Source: AP-16 sp963755055 (GTDB lineage: Bacteria > Pseudomonadota > Alphaproteobacteria > Rhizobiales > Xanthobacteraceae). Taken from it: 64,000 nucleotides of DNA. Position 1 is the first letter of the stretch. Each line of letters begins with the position of its first letter. Where the stretch lies: positions 124,001 to 188,000 of the forward strand of contig CAVWIS010000027.1 of NCBI GenBank assembly GCA_963755055.1, given 5' to 3'. The notes under the pieces were generated by a model that was given only the letters and a program-made list of their open reading frames with translations, did no database searches and was not told the origin of the DNA. The position numbers were made by a program, and so were the translations under genes. Below, piece by piece: positions 35,646 to 45,151 of the stretch.

Positions 35646-37763
35646 TCACCCCTCCCCGATCATCCCGAACCATTCATCCTCGGTCATCACTGTCAGCCCG
35701 AGTTCCCTCGCCTTGTTGAGCTTCGATCCGGCCGACGGACCCGCCACCACATAGTCGGTCTTCTTCGACACCGAGCCCGCCGTCTTGGCGCCGAGGCGCT
35801 CGGCCATGGCCTTGGCCTCCTCGCGGGTCATGCGCTCGAGCGAGCCGGTGAACACCACGGTCTTTCCCGCGATCGGGGTCGCGGTCTTCGGCTTCTCGGC
35901 GTCGAGGATTTTTACCTGCGCGGTCAGGCGCTCGACGATGCCGCGGTTGTGTTCCTCGCGGAAATAGGCGGCGAGGCTGTCGATCACGCTGTCGCCGATC
36001 TGGTCGAGCAAATCCATCTCCTGGCGCGTCTCGGCGTCGCCGTCGGAAACCTTCAGGCAGGCGTCGTGAAAAGCCACCCACGAGCCGTAGGCGCGGGAGA
36101 GCACCCGCGCGGTGGTTTCCCCGACATGGCGGATGCCGAGCGCGTGGATGAAACGTTCGAGCGCGATCTCCCGCCGCGCGGCGATCGCGTCGAAGAGGTT
36201 GCGCACGGAGGTCGTGCCGAACCCTTCCTTGTCCTCGAGCCTGATCTCGGCGTTGCGCGCGGCAAGCGTGAAAATGTCGGCCGGCTCGCGGATGATGCCC
36301 TCGTCGAAGAACAGCGCGATCTGTTTCTCGCCCAGCCCCTCGATGTCGAAGGCGCGGCGCGACACGAAATGCCGCAGATGCTCGACCTTCTGGTACGGGC
36401 AGGCGAACTCGCCGCTGCAGCGGGCGACCACGCCCTCCGCGCCGGTCGCGGTCTGGTCGCGCACGATCGCCGTCTTCAGCCCGCACGGGCAGGTTTTCGG
36501 GAAGCGGTAAGGCTTGGCATCCTTGGGCCGCTTCTCCGCGACGACGCCGAGCACCTGCGGGATGACGTCGCCGGCGCGCTGGATGGTCACAGTGTCGCCG
36601 ATGCGCACGTCGAGGCGCTCGATCTCGGCCTCGTTGTGCAGGGTGGCGTTCGACACCACCACGCCGCCGACGGTCACCGGCTCGAGCTTGGCGACCGGGG
36701 TGAGCGCCCCGGTGCGCCCGACCTGGATCTCGATCGCCTTGATGACCGTGGTCGCCTTCTCGGCGGGAAACTTGTGGGCGATCGCCCAGCGCGGATTGCG
36801 CGACACGAAACCGAGCCGCTCCTGCCAGTCGATGCGGTCGACCTTGTAGACGACGCCGTCGATGTCGTAGTCGAGCTTCGCCCGCCGGGTCTCGATGTCG
36901 CGGTAGACGGAAAGCATCTCGTCGACCGAGGCGACCACCTTCATCAGCGGATTGGTGGAGAAGCCGCGCGCGGCAAACCACGCGATCATGCCGCTCTGGG
37001 TCTTTTCCGGAAGCGCGCTCGTCTCGCCCCACGCATAGGCGAAGAATTTGAGCGGCCGCGATGCCGTGATCGAAGGATCGAGCTGGCGCAGCGAGCCCGC
37101 CGCCGAGTTGCGCGGATTGGCAAACAGTTGCTTGCCCTCGGCCTCCTGCCGGCGGTTGAGCGCCAGGAAATCGGCGCGCCGCATGTACACCTCGCCGCGC
37201 ACCTCGAGCACGTCAGGCACACGTCCGCCCGATAGCTTCTCCGGGACGTCGTCGAGCGTCCTGATGTTCTGGGTGACGTCCTCGCCCTCGGCGCCGTCGC
37301 CGCGGGTCGCCGCCCTGGCGAGGCGCCCGTTCTCGTAGCGCAGCGAGCAGGACAGCCCGTCGATCTTCGGCTCGGCCGTGAAGACGAGCGGCTCGTCGGC
37401 GGGAAGCCGCAAAAATTTCCGGATGCGCTCGACGAACTCGCCGACCTCCTCGTCGGCAAAAGCGTTGCCCAGCGAGAGCATCGGTAGGGCGTGGCGCACT
37501 TTTGCGAATTTTCCCGCCGGCTGGGCGCCTACCCGGCGCGACGGCAAGTCGGCGCGCACCAGGGCGGGAAAGCGCGCCTCGATCGCCTCGTTGCGCTGCC
37601 TCAGCGCATCGTACTCGGCGTCGGAGACCGCCGGCGCGTCGTCCTGGTAGTAGCGCCGGTCGTGCGCCGCGATCTCGCCGGCAAGTCTTGCCAGCTCGAC
37701 CTTGGCCTCGGCCTCGGTGAGCGTATCGACGTCGGTTTGTTTGGTCGGCTTGGCGCGTGGCAT
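35646..37763 (-). CDS. ligA: NAD-dependent DNA ligase
   Basis: Replicative and repair ligase that seals nicks using NAD+. The 705-aa protein has domain Ia (HDRRYYQDDAPAVSDAEYDAL) and the adenylation site FTAEPKIDGLSCSLRYENG with the nucleophilic Lys of KIDG. It also has RGEVYMRRADFLALN, the OB fold, the Zn finger Cys set (TCPCGLKTAIVR; CSGEFACPYQ), helix-hairpin-helix repeats (HALGIRHVGETTARVL) and a C-terminal BRCT domain (AGKTVVFTGSLERMTREEAK). Intact. It forms the downstream end of the lpxC-bamD-recN-ligA block. Confidence 0.97.
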   Translation of the reverse strand: MPRAKPTKQTDVDTLTEAEAKVELARLAGEIAAHDRRYYQDDAPAVSDAEYDALRQRNEAIEARFPALVRADLPSRRVGAQPAGKFAKVRHALPMLSLGNAFADEEVGEFVERIRKFLRLPADEPLVFTAEPKIDGLSCSLRYENGRLARAATRGDGAEGEDVTQNIRTLDDVPEKLSGGRVPDVLEVRGEVYMRRADFLALNRRQEAEGKQLFANPRNSAAGSLRQLDPSITASRPLKFFAYAWGETSALPEKTQSGMIAWFAARGFSTNPLMKVVASVDEMLSVYRDIETRRAKLDYDIDGVVYKVDRIDWQERLGFVSRNPRWAIAHKFPAEKATTVIKAIEIQVGRTGALTPVAKLEPVTVGGVVVSNATLHNEAEIERLDVRIGDTVTIQRAGDVIPQVLGVVAEKRPKDAKPYRFPKTCPCGLKTAIVRDQTATGAEGVVARCSGEFACPYQKVEHLRHFVSRRAFDIEGLGEKQIALFFDEGIIREPADIFTLAARNAEIRLEDKEGFGTTSVRNLFDAIAARREIALERFIHALGIRHVGETTARVLSRAYGSWVAFHDACLKVSDGDAETRQEMDLLDQIGDSVIDSLAAYFREEHNRGIVERLTAQVKILDAEKPKTATPIAGKTVVFTGSLERMTREEAKAMAERLGAKTAGSVSKKTDYVVAGPSAGSKLNKARELGLTVMTEDEWFGMIGEG

Positions 37764-37777
37764 GGCGTCAAATAATC

Positions 37778-37814
37778 GTGGGATGGGTTGAGCCGGCGGC
37801 GAAACCCGTCAATG
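37778..37814. repeat. Half copy of the GTAGGATGGGTTGAG palindromic repeat
   Basis: GTGGGATGGGTTGAG followed by GGCGAAACCCGTCAATG resembles the first half of the element at 27996. It fills most of the 57-base gap between recN and ligA. Confidence 0.6.
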
Positions 37815-37820
37815 TTACGG

Positions 37821-39494
37821 TCAACCCGCGGCGGCGCGGATCAGGCGCTCGGCGGCGGCGCGAGCCTCCTCGGTGATTTCCGCTCCGGCGAGCATGCGGG
37901 CGATCTCCTCGCGGCGGCGGTCGGCCAGCACCTCGCCGACCCGGGTCGCCACCCGGCGGCCGCGGTCGAGCGTATCCTTGGTGATCAGATAGTGGCGCTC
38001 GGCGCGCGCCGCGACCTGCGGCGCATGGGTCACGGCGACGACCTGGACGCGCCCGGCGAGCCGCCCGAGCCGCAGCCCGATGGCGTCGGCGACGGCGCCG
38101 CCGACCCCGGTATCGATCTCGTCGAACACCAGCGTCGGCGCCGAGCCGCGATCGGCCAGCACCACTTTCAGCGCCAGCAGGAAGCGCGCCAGCTCGCCGC
38201 CCGAGGCGACCCGCATCAGGGGTCCCGGCCGGGTGCCGGGATTGGTCTGTACCCAGAACTCCACCCGGTCGTAGCCGGAAGGGCCCGCCAAATCGGGCTC
38301 GCCGGCGATTTCGGCGGAGAACCGCGCGCGCTCGAGCTTGAGCGGCTTGAGCTCGGCATTGACCGCGCTCTCCAGCGCCTTGCCGGCCTTGCGGCGGGCG
38401 GCGGAGAGCGCCGCGGCCGCCGTCCGATAGGCGTCATCGGCGGCGAGCGCCGCCGCCTCCAGGCCGCCGAGCCGCTCGGCGCCGGCATCGAGCGCCGCGA
38501 GCTCGCCCGCCTGGCGCCGCGCCAGCGGATCGAGCTCGTCGACCGGCACGCTGTATTTGCGGCCGGCGGCGCGCAGCGCGAACAGCCGCTCCTCGATGCG
38601 CTCGAGCTCGCGCGGATCGTAGTCGGCCGCCCTGAGCGCCGCTTCCAGCCGGCTGCGCGCCTCCTCCAGCGCATCGAGTGCCGCGTCGAGAGCCTTGACC
38701 GACGGCTCGACCAGGGCCTGGGCCTGGGCGGCGCGGCGCTCCAGCCGGCGCAGCGCGGTGGCGAGCGCGTCGATCGGCGAATTGGCGCCGCCCAGCGAAT
38801 CGTAGGCGTCGCGCAGGTCGGCGGCGACCTTTTCGGCCTGCATCATCGCGCTGCGGCGCTCGGCGAGAAGGATCTCCTCGCCGGCCTGGGGGGCGAGCCT
38901 GGTGAGCTCGTCGACCGCGTGGCGCAGCCAATCGGCCTCGCGCCGGCTCTTCTCCACCGCCGCGCGGTGCGCCGCGAGCGCCTCGTCGGCGGCGCGCCAC
39001 TGGGCCCACAGCAGGCCGACCTCGGCGCTGTCGGCGTCGAGACCGCCGTAGGCGTCGAGCAGCAGGCGATGGGTGGCGACATCGACCAGCGCCCGCTCGT
39101 CGTGCTGGCCGTGGATCTCCACCAGCGCGCCGCCCAGCTGCTTCAAAACCTGCACGCTGACCGGCTGGTCGTTGACGAAGCCGCGGGTGCGGCCGTCGGA
39201 AAACTGCACCCGGCGGAGAATCATCTGGTCGTCGACCGGGATGTCGTTGGCGGCGAGCACCTGCCACGCCGGATGGTCGCCGGTGACCTCGAACACCGCG
39301 GTGACCTGGCCCTGCTCGGCACCGTGGCGCACCAGGCTCGAATCGCCGCGCGCGCCCAGCGCCAGCCCGAAGGCATCGAGCAGGATCGACTTGCCCGCCC
39401 CGGTCTCGCCGGTGAGCACGGAAAGGCCTGAGGCGAAGTCGATATCGAGCCGGTCGATCAGGACGATGTCACGTATGGATAGCCGAACCAGCAT
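37821..39494 (-). CDS. recN: DNA repair protein RecN
   Basis: SMC-like ATPase for double-strand-break repair. The 557-aa protein starts MLVRLSIRDIVLIDRLDIDF with Walker A LTGETGAGKSILLDAFGLAL. A long Ala/Arg/Glu-rich coiled coil occupies the middle. The C-terminal head has the signature VASGGELARFLLALKVVL, Walker B PTLVFDEIDTGVGGAVADAI and QVVAVTHAPQVAARAERHYL. It overlaps the bamD 3' end by 26 bases. Confidence 0.96.
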   Translation of the reverse strand: MLVRLSIRDIVLIDRLDIDFASGLSVLTGETGAGKSILLDAFGLALGARGDSSLVRHGAEQGQVTAVFEVTGDHPAWQVLAANDIPVDDQMILRRVQFSDGRTRGFVNDQPVSVQVLKQLGGALVEIHGQHDERALVDVATHRLLLDAYGGLDADSAEVGLLWAQWRAADEALAAHRAAVEKSRREADWLRHAVDELTRLAPQAGEEILLAERRSAMMQAEKVAADLRDAYDSLGGANSPIDALATALRRLERRAAQAQALVEPSVKALDAALDALEEARSRLEAALRAADYDPRELERIEERLFALRAAGRKYSVPVDELDPLARRQAGELAALDAGAERLGGLEAAALAADDAYRTAAAALSAARRKAGKALESAVNAELKPLKLERARFSAEIAGEPDLAGPSGYDRVEFWVQTNPGTRPGPLMRVASGGELARFLLALKVVLADRGSAPTLVFDEIDTGVGGAVADAIGLRLGRLAGRVQVVAVTHAPQVAARAERHYLITKDTLDRGRRVATRVGEVLADRRREEIARMLAGAEITEEARAAAERLIRAAAG

Positions 39495-40377
39495 CGCCGA
39501 AGCCGATCTTCTTGAAGGCCCGGCTGATCCAGGAGCTCGTATTCTCGCTCGGCTCGAGCCCGCCGCCTCGCACCAGGGCGTAGGCGTCCTTGTACCACGG
39601 ACTGTCGGGAAAATTGTGCCCGAGGACCGCGGCCGCGGTCTGCGCCTCGCCGACGATGCCGAGGCTCATATAGACCTCGGTGAGCCGCATCAGCGCCTCC
39701 TCGACGTGGCGCGTGGTCTGATACTGCGTCACCACCACCTTGAAGCGGTTGATCGCCGCCGTGTAGTCGCGCTTCTCCTGATAGTAGCGGCCGACCGACA
39801 TCTCCTTGCCGGCCAGCTGGTCCTTGGCGACCTCGAGCTTCTTCTTGGCGCTCGCCGCATATTCGGAGGTGGGGAATTTTCGCGACACCTCGTCGAGCGC
39901 GGTGAGCGCCTTCTCGGTGCGGCCCTGGTCGCGGGAAATGTCGGGGATCTGGTCGAAATAGGACGAGCCGATCAGGTACTGGGCGTAGGCGGCTTCCGAG
40001 GTTCCGGGATGCAGCGTGACGTAGCGCTTGGCGGCGCCGATGCACTCGTCGTACTCGCGCCCCTCGTAGTACGCATAGGCCGACATGATGAGCGACTTGC
40101 GCGCCCATTCCGAATAGGGGTGCTGGCGGTCGACCTCCTCGAACTTCTTCGCCGCGGCCTTGTAGTCGCGCTTGCTGTTGAGCAGATAGAGGCCCTCGTT
40201 GTAGAGCCGGTCGGCCGGATCGTCCGACACCGCCGGGGCCTTGTCGCTGAACCAGTCGGGCAGGCTGCCGCAGCCCGGCAGAGCGATGAGCGCGACGCCG
40301 ACCAGCGCCGTCCGCACCAGCACCAGCGCGCGTGCGCGCGGCGGAACGAGGGTTGACGCGGGAAAACGCGAGACCAT
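39469..40377 (-). CDS. bamD: Outer membrane assembly lipoprotein BamD
   Basis: TPR lipoprotein of the BAM complex that inserts outer-membrane beta-barrels. With ATG 40377 it is 302 aa; the signal ends in the lipobox LPGC (GVALIALPGCGSLPDWF). TPR-type repeats follow: DRLYNEGLYLLNSKRDYKAA, EVDRQHPYSEWARKSLIMSA, RYVTLHPGTSEAAYAQYLIG and GRYYQEKRDYTAAINRFKVV. The frame is open far upstream into lpxC, but that part is not protein-like. It is co-directional with lpxC and recN. Confidence 0.95.
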   Translation of the reverse strand: MVSRFPASTLVPPRARALVLVRTALVGVALIALPGCGSLPDWFSDKAPAVSDDPADRLYNEGLYLLNSKRDYKAAAKKFEEVDRQHPYSEWARKSLIMSAYAYYEGREYDECIGAAKRYVTLHPGTSEAAYAQYLIGSSYFDQIPDISRDQGRTEKALTALDEVSRKFPTSEYAASAKKKLEVAKDQLAGKEMSVGRYYQEKRDYTAAINRFKVVVTQYQTTRHVEEALMRLTEVYMSLGIVGEAQTAAAVLGHNFPDSPWYKDAYALVRGGGLEPSENTSSWISRAFKKIGFGDAGSAIHT

Positions 40378-40501
40378 GGGCCCGATCTGTCCGTATCCTG
40401 GCGAGGCGGCCGATCCGCCGCGACGCTCCCGACCAATAGCCGAAACGCGGTCAGGTCGCCATGCGATTATGCCGACAATCAGCCCGCAATATGGCGCCCG
40501 A

Positions 40502-41449
40502 TCAGGACAGGTCCGCCCCGTAGGCCGGCGCGACGAGGCCGGCAGCCACATCGGCATGCCCGCGTCCCCGCGGGGCCCGCTCCTCGACCACGGTCCAGGC
40601 GGTCGGGTCGGCCACCAGGGCGGACAGCACCGCGTGGTTGAGCTTGTGGCCGCCGCGGACCGAGCGGTAGGCGCCGAGAATCGGCGCGCCGGCGAGGGCG
40701 AGATCGCCGATCGCGTCGAGCGCCTTGTGGCGGACGAACTCGTCGGCGAAGCGCAGGCCCTCCGGATTGAGCACGCGGCTCTCGGTGACCACCAGGGTGT
40801 TTTCCAGCGAGGCGCCGAGCGCATAACCGGCGCTCCACAGCTTGGCGACGTCACGCATGAAGCCGAAAGTGCGGGCGCGGGCGACCTCGCGGCGGAACGT
40901 GGCCGGCTCGACGTCGAGGGCGAGCGCCTGGCGGCCGATCAGCGGATGGGAAAAGTCGATCTCGACCTCGACCCGGAAGCCGCGCCCGTAGGGCCGCAGC
41001 TCGCCGAGCGAATCGCCGCAGGCGATGCGGACGGGTTTGAGCACCTTGGTGTAGCGCCGCGGCGCCGCCAGGGTGACGATGCCGACCTGGTCGATGGCGG
41101 CGACGAAGGGCTCGGCGCTGCCGTCCATGATCGGCGCTTCCGGCCCGTCGAGCTCGACCACCGCGTTGTCGACGCCGAGGCCGCACAAGGCCGCCATGAT
41201 GTGCTCGATGGTCGACACGCCCGGGCCCGAGGCATCGCCCAGCACGGTGGCAAGCTCGGTCGCCGTCACCGAGCCGACGCGGGCGTGGATCTCGCGATCC
41301 GGCCGGCCGTCCGGTCCGCACCGGACAAAAACGACGCCGGTTCCGGCGTCGGCCGGCAGCAGGCTCAATGTGACGGGAAGACCGGAATGGACACCGATGC
41401 CGGATACTGCGGCGCGATCACCAAGCGTGGTTTGCCGGCCCGCTTTCAT
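40502..41449 (-). CDS. lpxC: UDP-3-O-acyl-N-acetylglucosamine deacetylase
   Basis: Zinc deacetylase catalysing the committed step of lipid A synthesis. The 315-aa protein starts MKAGRQTTLGDRAAVSGIGV. It shows the first zinc His in STIEHIMAALCGLGVDNAVV, EAPIMDGSAEPFV, and the second zinc site HKALDAIGDLALAG with its His and Asp. GGHKLNHAVLSAL supplies the catalytic His. It lies downstream of ftsZ in the usual order for the group. Confidence 0.96.
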   Translation of the reverse strand: MKAGRQTTLGDRAAVSGIGVHSGLPVTLSLLPADAGTGVVFVRCGPDGRPDREIHARVGSVTATELATVLGDASGPGVSTIEHIMAALCGLGVDNAVVELDGPEAPIMDGSAEPFVAAIDQVGIVTLAAPRRYTKVLKPVRIACGDSLGELRPYGRGFRVEVEIDFSHPLIGRQALALDVEPATFRREVARARTFGFMRDVAKLWSAGYALGASLENTLVVTESRVLNPEGLRFADEFVRHKALDAIGDLALAGAPILGAYRSVRGGHKLNHAVLSALVADPTAWTVVEERAPRGRGHADVAAGLVAPAYGADLS

Positions 41450-41869
41450 CTGTCCGCACCCCTACGGCACACGCTGCGCCCGCAACATCGCGAGCGCCGT
41501 TACCGACCCCAAGAGGCCTCTATTTCGCCATCGAGCAAGGAAGATAATTGTGGGTGCGATCCGTTCGGCGACCGCGGCCCTTCCCCCTCGCCTCCCCCAG
41601 GCGAACCCCTGACGAAGCCCCTTCGACCAGGAGCTTAACCAGTTGGCGCGGCGACGCCAATTCACGGTTTTTTACCGACTGTTACCTTTGTCCGAGGGAT
41701 GTTTCCGGCGCCTGAATCTGCCCTTGCGCGGCGCCCGGAACCGGCTTCGCAACGGCGCGCGCGGCCGCCCAATTCGGCCCCGGCCGCGCTAAGATCTAGC
41801 CATGATTCCAACGCACTGCGCCACAATGCCGAACCGCCGGCGGCGACCGCCGGCGGGCCAGGCCGCCGG
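41450..41869. other. ftsZ-lpxC intergenic region
   Basis: These 420 bases hold no convincing gene. On the ftsZ side a perfect hairpin, CCGCCGGCGG-CGA-CCGCCGGCGG (41834-41856), could terminate ftsZ transcription, although no T-run follows. The lpxC side contains AT-rich patches near 41530-41690 suitable for an lpxC promoter. Confidence 0.5.
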
Positions 41870-43730
41870 TCAGTTGGCCTGCCTGCGCAGGAAGGCCGGG
41901 ATCTCCAGCTGGTCGTCGTCGAAGGCGTTGAGCACCGGGGTCGGCCGTCCGTGCGGGTCCAGGCCCTGCGGCGGCTGCCGCGGACCGGCAGGCCGCTTGG
42001 CGTATTCGGAGACCGGGTCCGGTGCGCGCGATTCGTGCATGGGCGATTCGTGGGCACGGGGATCCTGGGCACGCGGATCTTGGGTCCGGGGATCCTGGGC
42101 CCGCGGATCTTGGGCCCGCGACTCCTGGGCGCGCGGATCGGGCTGCCGCGGGGCTTCGGCACGCTGCACCGGGGGCGCCGGCGCCCGTTCGGCCTGCCGT
42201 GGCGCCGGTCGCGGCGCCGGGGCGGCGGGCTCCTCGGGCTCCTCGCGGCGGCCGAGACCGACCGAGGCGAGCCGCTGCAGCAGCGAGGTGCGACGCACCG
42301 GATGGGTGGCCTCGACCTCCTCGCCGCGGCTGGCACGCAGCTCCTTTTGCGCCTGCGCCGGCAGATCCTCGATGCGCGGCATGCGCGGCGGCCGTGCCGG
42401 ACGCTCCGGCTGCGGCGGGATGAAGGCCTGCGCCGGCGGCTCGTGCGGGACCGACGGCGGGTGCTGCTCGTCGACCGGCTCGATGAACAGCGACGGTTTC
42501 GGCGGAATCGGCCGGATCGTCACGTCCTCGATCGCGGTTGCCGGCGGCAGCGTCGGCGTCGGCGCCGGGGTCTGCACCGACCGCGAGGCCTCGGTCATGG
42601 CGGCGGCTTCCGGCTGGGCGGCCGGGCGCGGCGCCGGCTCCGAGCGCTCGACGCGCTCGGCGAGGCGCTGGGTATTGGAGCGCAGCTTCTGGGTGAGCTC
42701 GGCGAGCCGCGAAATCGAGCGAGCCGCCGGTGGTGGCGGGAGGCTGGCTGTGCGCCGCGATCGGCAGCGCGTCGATGCCGGTCGCCACCACCGACACCCG
42801 GATGATCCCGTCGAGGCTCTCGTCGAAGGTCGCGCCGACGATGATGTTGGCCTCCTGGTCGACCTCCTCGCGGATCCGCGTCGCCGCCTCGTCGACCTCG
42901 TAGAGGGTGAGGTCTTTGCCGCCGGTGATCGAGATCAGGAGGCCGCGCGCGCCCTTCATCGAGGAATCGTCGATCAGCGGATTGGCGATCGCCGCCTCCG
43001 CCGCGGTGAGCGCCCGCTTCTCGCCGCTCGCCTCGCCGGTCCCCATCATCGCCTTGCCCATCTCGCGCATCACCGCGCGGACGTCGGCGAAATCGAGATT
43101 GATCAGGCCTTCCTTGACCATGAGGTCGGTGATGCAGGCGACGCCCGAATACAGCACCTGGTCGGCCATGGCGAAAGCGTCGGCGAAGGTGGTCTTCTCG
43201 TTGGCGACACGGAACAGGTTCTGGTTGGGGATGATCATCAGCGTGTCGACCGCCTTCTGCAGCTCGTGGATGCCGGCTTCGGCGACCTTCATGCGCCGCC
43301 CGCCCTCGAACTGGAACGGCTTGGTGACCACGCCGACGGTGAGGATGCCGACCTCGCGCGCGGCCCGCGCGATGACCGGCGCGGCGCCGGTGCCGGTGCC
43401 GCCGCCCATGCCGGCGGTGATGAACACCATGTGGGCGCCCGAGAGGTGGTCGCGGATCTCGTCGATCACCTCCTCGGCCGCCGCGCGTCCGACCTCGGGC
43501 TGCGAGCCGGCGCCGAGACCTTCGGTCACCTGGACGCCCATCTGGATGATGCGCTCGGCCTTGGACATGGTCAGCGCCTGGGCATCGGTATTGGCGACCA
43601 CGAAGTCGCAGCCCACCAGCCCGGCGGTGATCATGTTGTTGACTGCATTGCCGCCGGCGCCGCCGACCCCGAACACGGTGATCCGGGGCTTGAGCTCACG
43701 GATGTCGGGCATTTTCAGGTTGATGGTCAT
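41870..43730 (-). CDS. ftsZ: Cell division GTPase FtsZ, +1 frame break near 42715
   Basis: Tubulin-like GTPase of the division ring. Residues 1-330 form the GTPase core: TVFGVGGAGGNAVNNMI, the signature GMGGGTGTGAAPVIA (about 108-122) and the T7 loop NLDFADV (211-217). An extra base near 42715 breaks the frame after ATTGGS; corrected, it continues SISRLAELTQKLRSN into a long disordered linker with DPRAQ-type repeats. It ends with the conserved tail DDDQLEIPAFLRRQ, for binding FtsA and other partners. Corrected length is about 619 aa. The gene is usually essential, so the break is probably a sequencing artefact. Confidence 0.93.
42051..42140 (-). repeat. Six 15-bp tandem repeats in the FtsZ linker
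   Basis: Six units of the form TGGGC-CGCGGATC (42051, 42066, 42081, 42096, 42111, 42126) encode, on the minus strand, successive pentapeptides of the type QDPRA. The array sits in the intrinsically disordered linker, where repeat number can vary without harming the GTPase. Confidence 0.75.
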
Positions 43731-43828
43731 GACTGCCTCTCAGGGACGCCGGCGCGCCGGCCGGCGAGTTTGGCCGGTCCGCCACCGGCCAGGTGAGTGA
43801 TCGTCTCGATCGTTCGGTTGCGGGTCAT

Positions 43829-45151
43829 TCAGAAACTCTCCCGAAGCCATCGACCGACCCTGGCCAGATAGCCGTCCGTCCCGGTCATGAGATGCCGGGT
43901 ATGCCGTGCCTCGAAATGCTCCAGATAGGCCATCTGCGGATAGACCAGGAGCCCCGCCGCGACCGCGAAGGCCGGACCCTTGGCGGAGTCCGGCAGGCCG
44001 CCGATGCCGAGCGGCCGGCCGGTGCGAATCTCCCGGCCGAGAATCTTTGCCGCCAGCTCGGCGACGCCGGCGAGCTGGCTGGCGCCTCCGGTCAGGATCA
44101 CCCGGCCGCGCGGATCGGCGGCGAACGGCGAGGCGGCCAGCCGGTCGCGCACCATCTCGAGGATTTCCTCGACGCGCGGGCTGATGATGCGCACCAGCTG
44201 GGCGCGCGGCACCAGATGCGGCGGCTCGCGATCGTCCTCGTCGACCGGCGGCACGGTGATCATGTCGCGATCATCCGACGGGCTCGGGATTGCGCTGCCA
44301 TAGAGGTTCTTGATTCGCTCGGCATCCGCAATACGCGCCGTCAGCCCGCGGGCGAGATCGAGCGTCACGTGGTTGCCGCCGAGGGCGAAGCCGCCGGCAT
44401 GGACGAACCGCCCGCCGCTGAATACCGCCGTCGTCGTGGTGCCGGCGCCGATATCGACCACCGCGGCGCCGAGATCGGCCTCGTCGTCGGCGAGCACGCT
44501 CAAGCCGGCCACATAGGGCGTCGCCACCATGGCGCCGACCGAAAGGTGACAGCGCTCGACCGCGAGCATCAGGTTGCGCACCGGCGCGACGTCGGCCGTC
44601 ACCACGTGCATGTCGACACCGAGCTTGCGGCCCAGCATGCCGCGCGGGTCGCGAATCTGGCGGGCGCCGTCGAGCGAGAACCCGATCGGCAGCGAATGCA
44701 GGACGGTGCGGCCGTCGCGCACCGAATGGCGGGTGCCGGCGGCGAGCACACGCTCGATGTCGGTATCGGCGGCGCTCTGTCCGCGCACGTCGACGGTGGC
44801 GGCGAACAGTTCGCTGCCGATGCGGCCGGCGGAGACCGCGACCACCACCGAGTCGACATGCGCCTTGGCCATGCGCTCGGCGGCATCGACGGCGTGGCGG
44901 ATCGCCTGCTCGGCCTCGACCAGATCGACCACGGTGCCGGCCTTCATGCCGCGGGCGCGGACATGGCCGATGCCGAGAATCTCCACCGCATGGCTGCGCC
45001 GGCGAAACACCTCCTGCGGCCCGCACGGGACGAGCCGGGCGATCACGCAGACGATCTTGCTGGTGCCGACATCGAGTGCGCAGATCAGCGCCGAGCGCTT
45101 CGGCGACACCGGCTTCATCCGCGGGGCCATGCCGTGCTGCAGCGTGTTCAT
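43829..45151 (-). CDS. ftsA: Cell division protein FtsA
   Basis: Actin-like membrane anchor for FtsZ. The 440-aa protein begins MNTLQHGMAPRMKPVSPKRS. It has the phosphate-1 motif ICALDVGTSKIVCVIARLVP, the 1C domain after DLVEAEQAIRHAVDAAERMA, and the phosphate-2 motif AAVVDIGAGTTTTAVFSGG. The adenosine motif is RVILTGGASQLAGVAELAAK. The C terminus, VGRWLRESF, is an amphipathic membrane-targeting helix. Its ATG overlaps the ftsQ stop by four bases. Confidence 0.96.
   Translation of the reverse strand: MNTLQHGMAPRMKPVSPKRSALICALDVGTSKIVCVIARLVPCGPQEVFRRRSHAVEILGIGHVRARGMKAGTVVDLVEAEQAIRHAVDAAERMAKAHVDSVVVAVSAGRIGSELFAATVDVRGQSAADTDIERVLAAGTRHSVRDGRTVLHSLPIGFSLDGARQIRDPRGMLGRKLGVDMHVVTADVAPVRNLMLAVERCHLSVGAMVATPYVAGLSVLADDEADLGAAVVDIGAGTTTTAVFSGGRFVHAGGFALGGNHVTLDLARGLTARIADAERIKNLYGSAIPSPSDDRDMITVPPVDEDDREPPHLVPRAQLVRIISPRVEEILEMVRDRLAASPFAADPRGRVILTGGASQLAGVAELAAKILGREIRTGRPLGIGGLPDSAKGPAFAVAAGLLVYPQMAYLEHFEARHTRHLMTGTDGYLARVGRWLRESF

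Noticed and set aside
42051..42140. Possible CRISPR array or integron site in the 15-bp repeats
   Set aside because: Units are contiguous, with no spacers, and lie in frame inside ftsZ.
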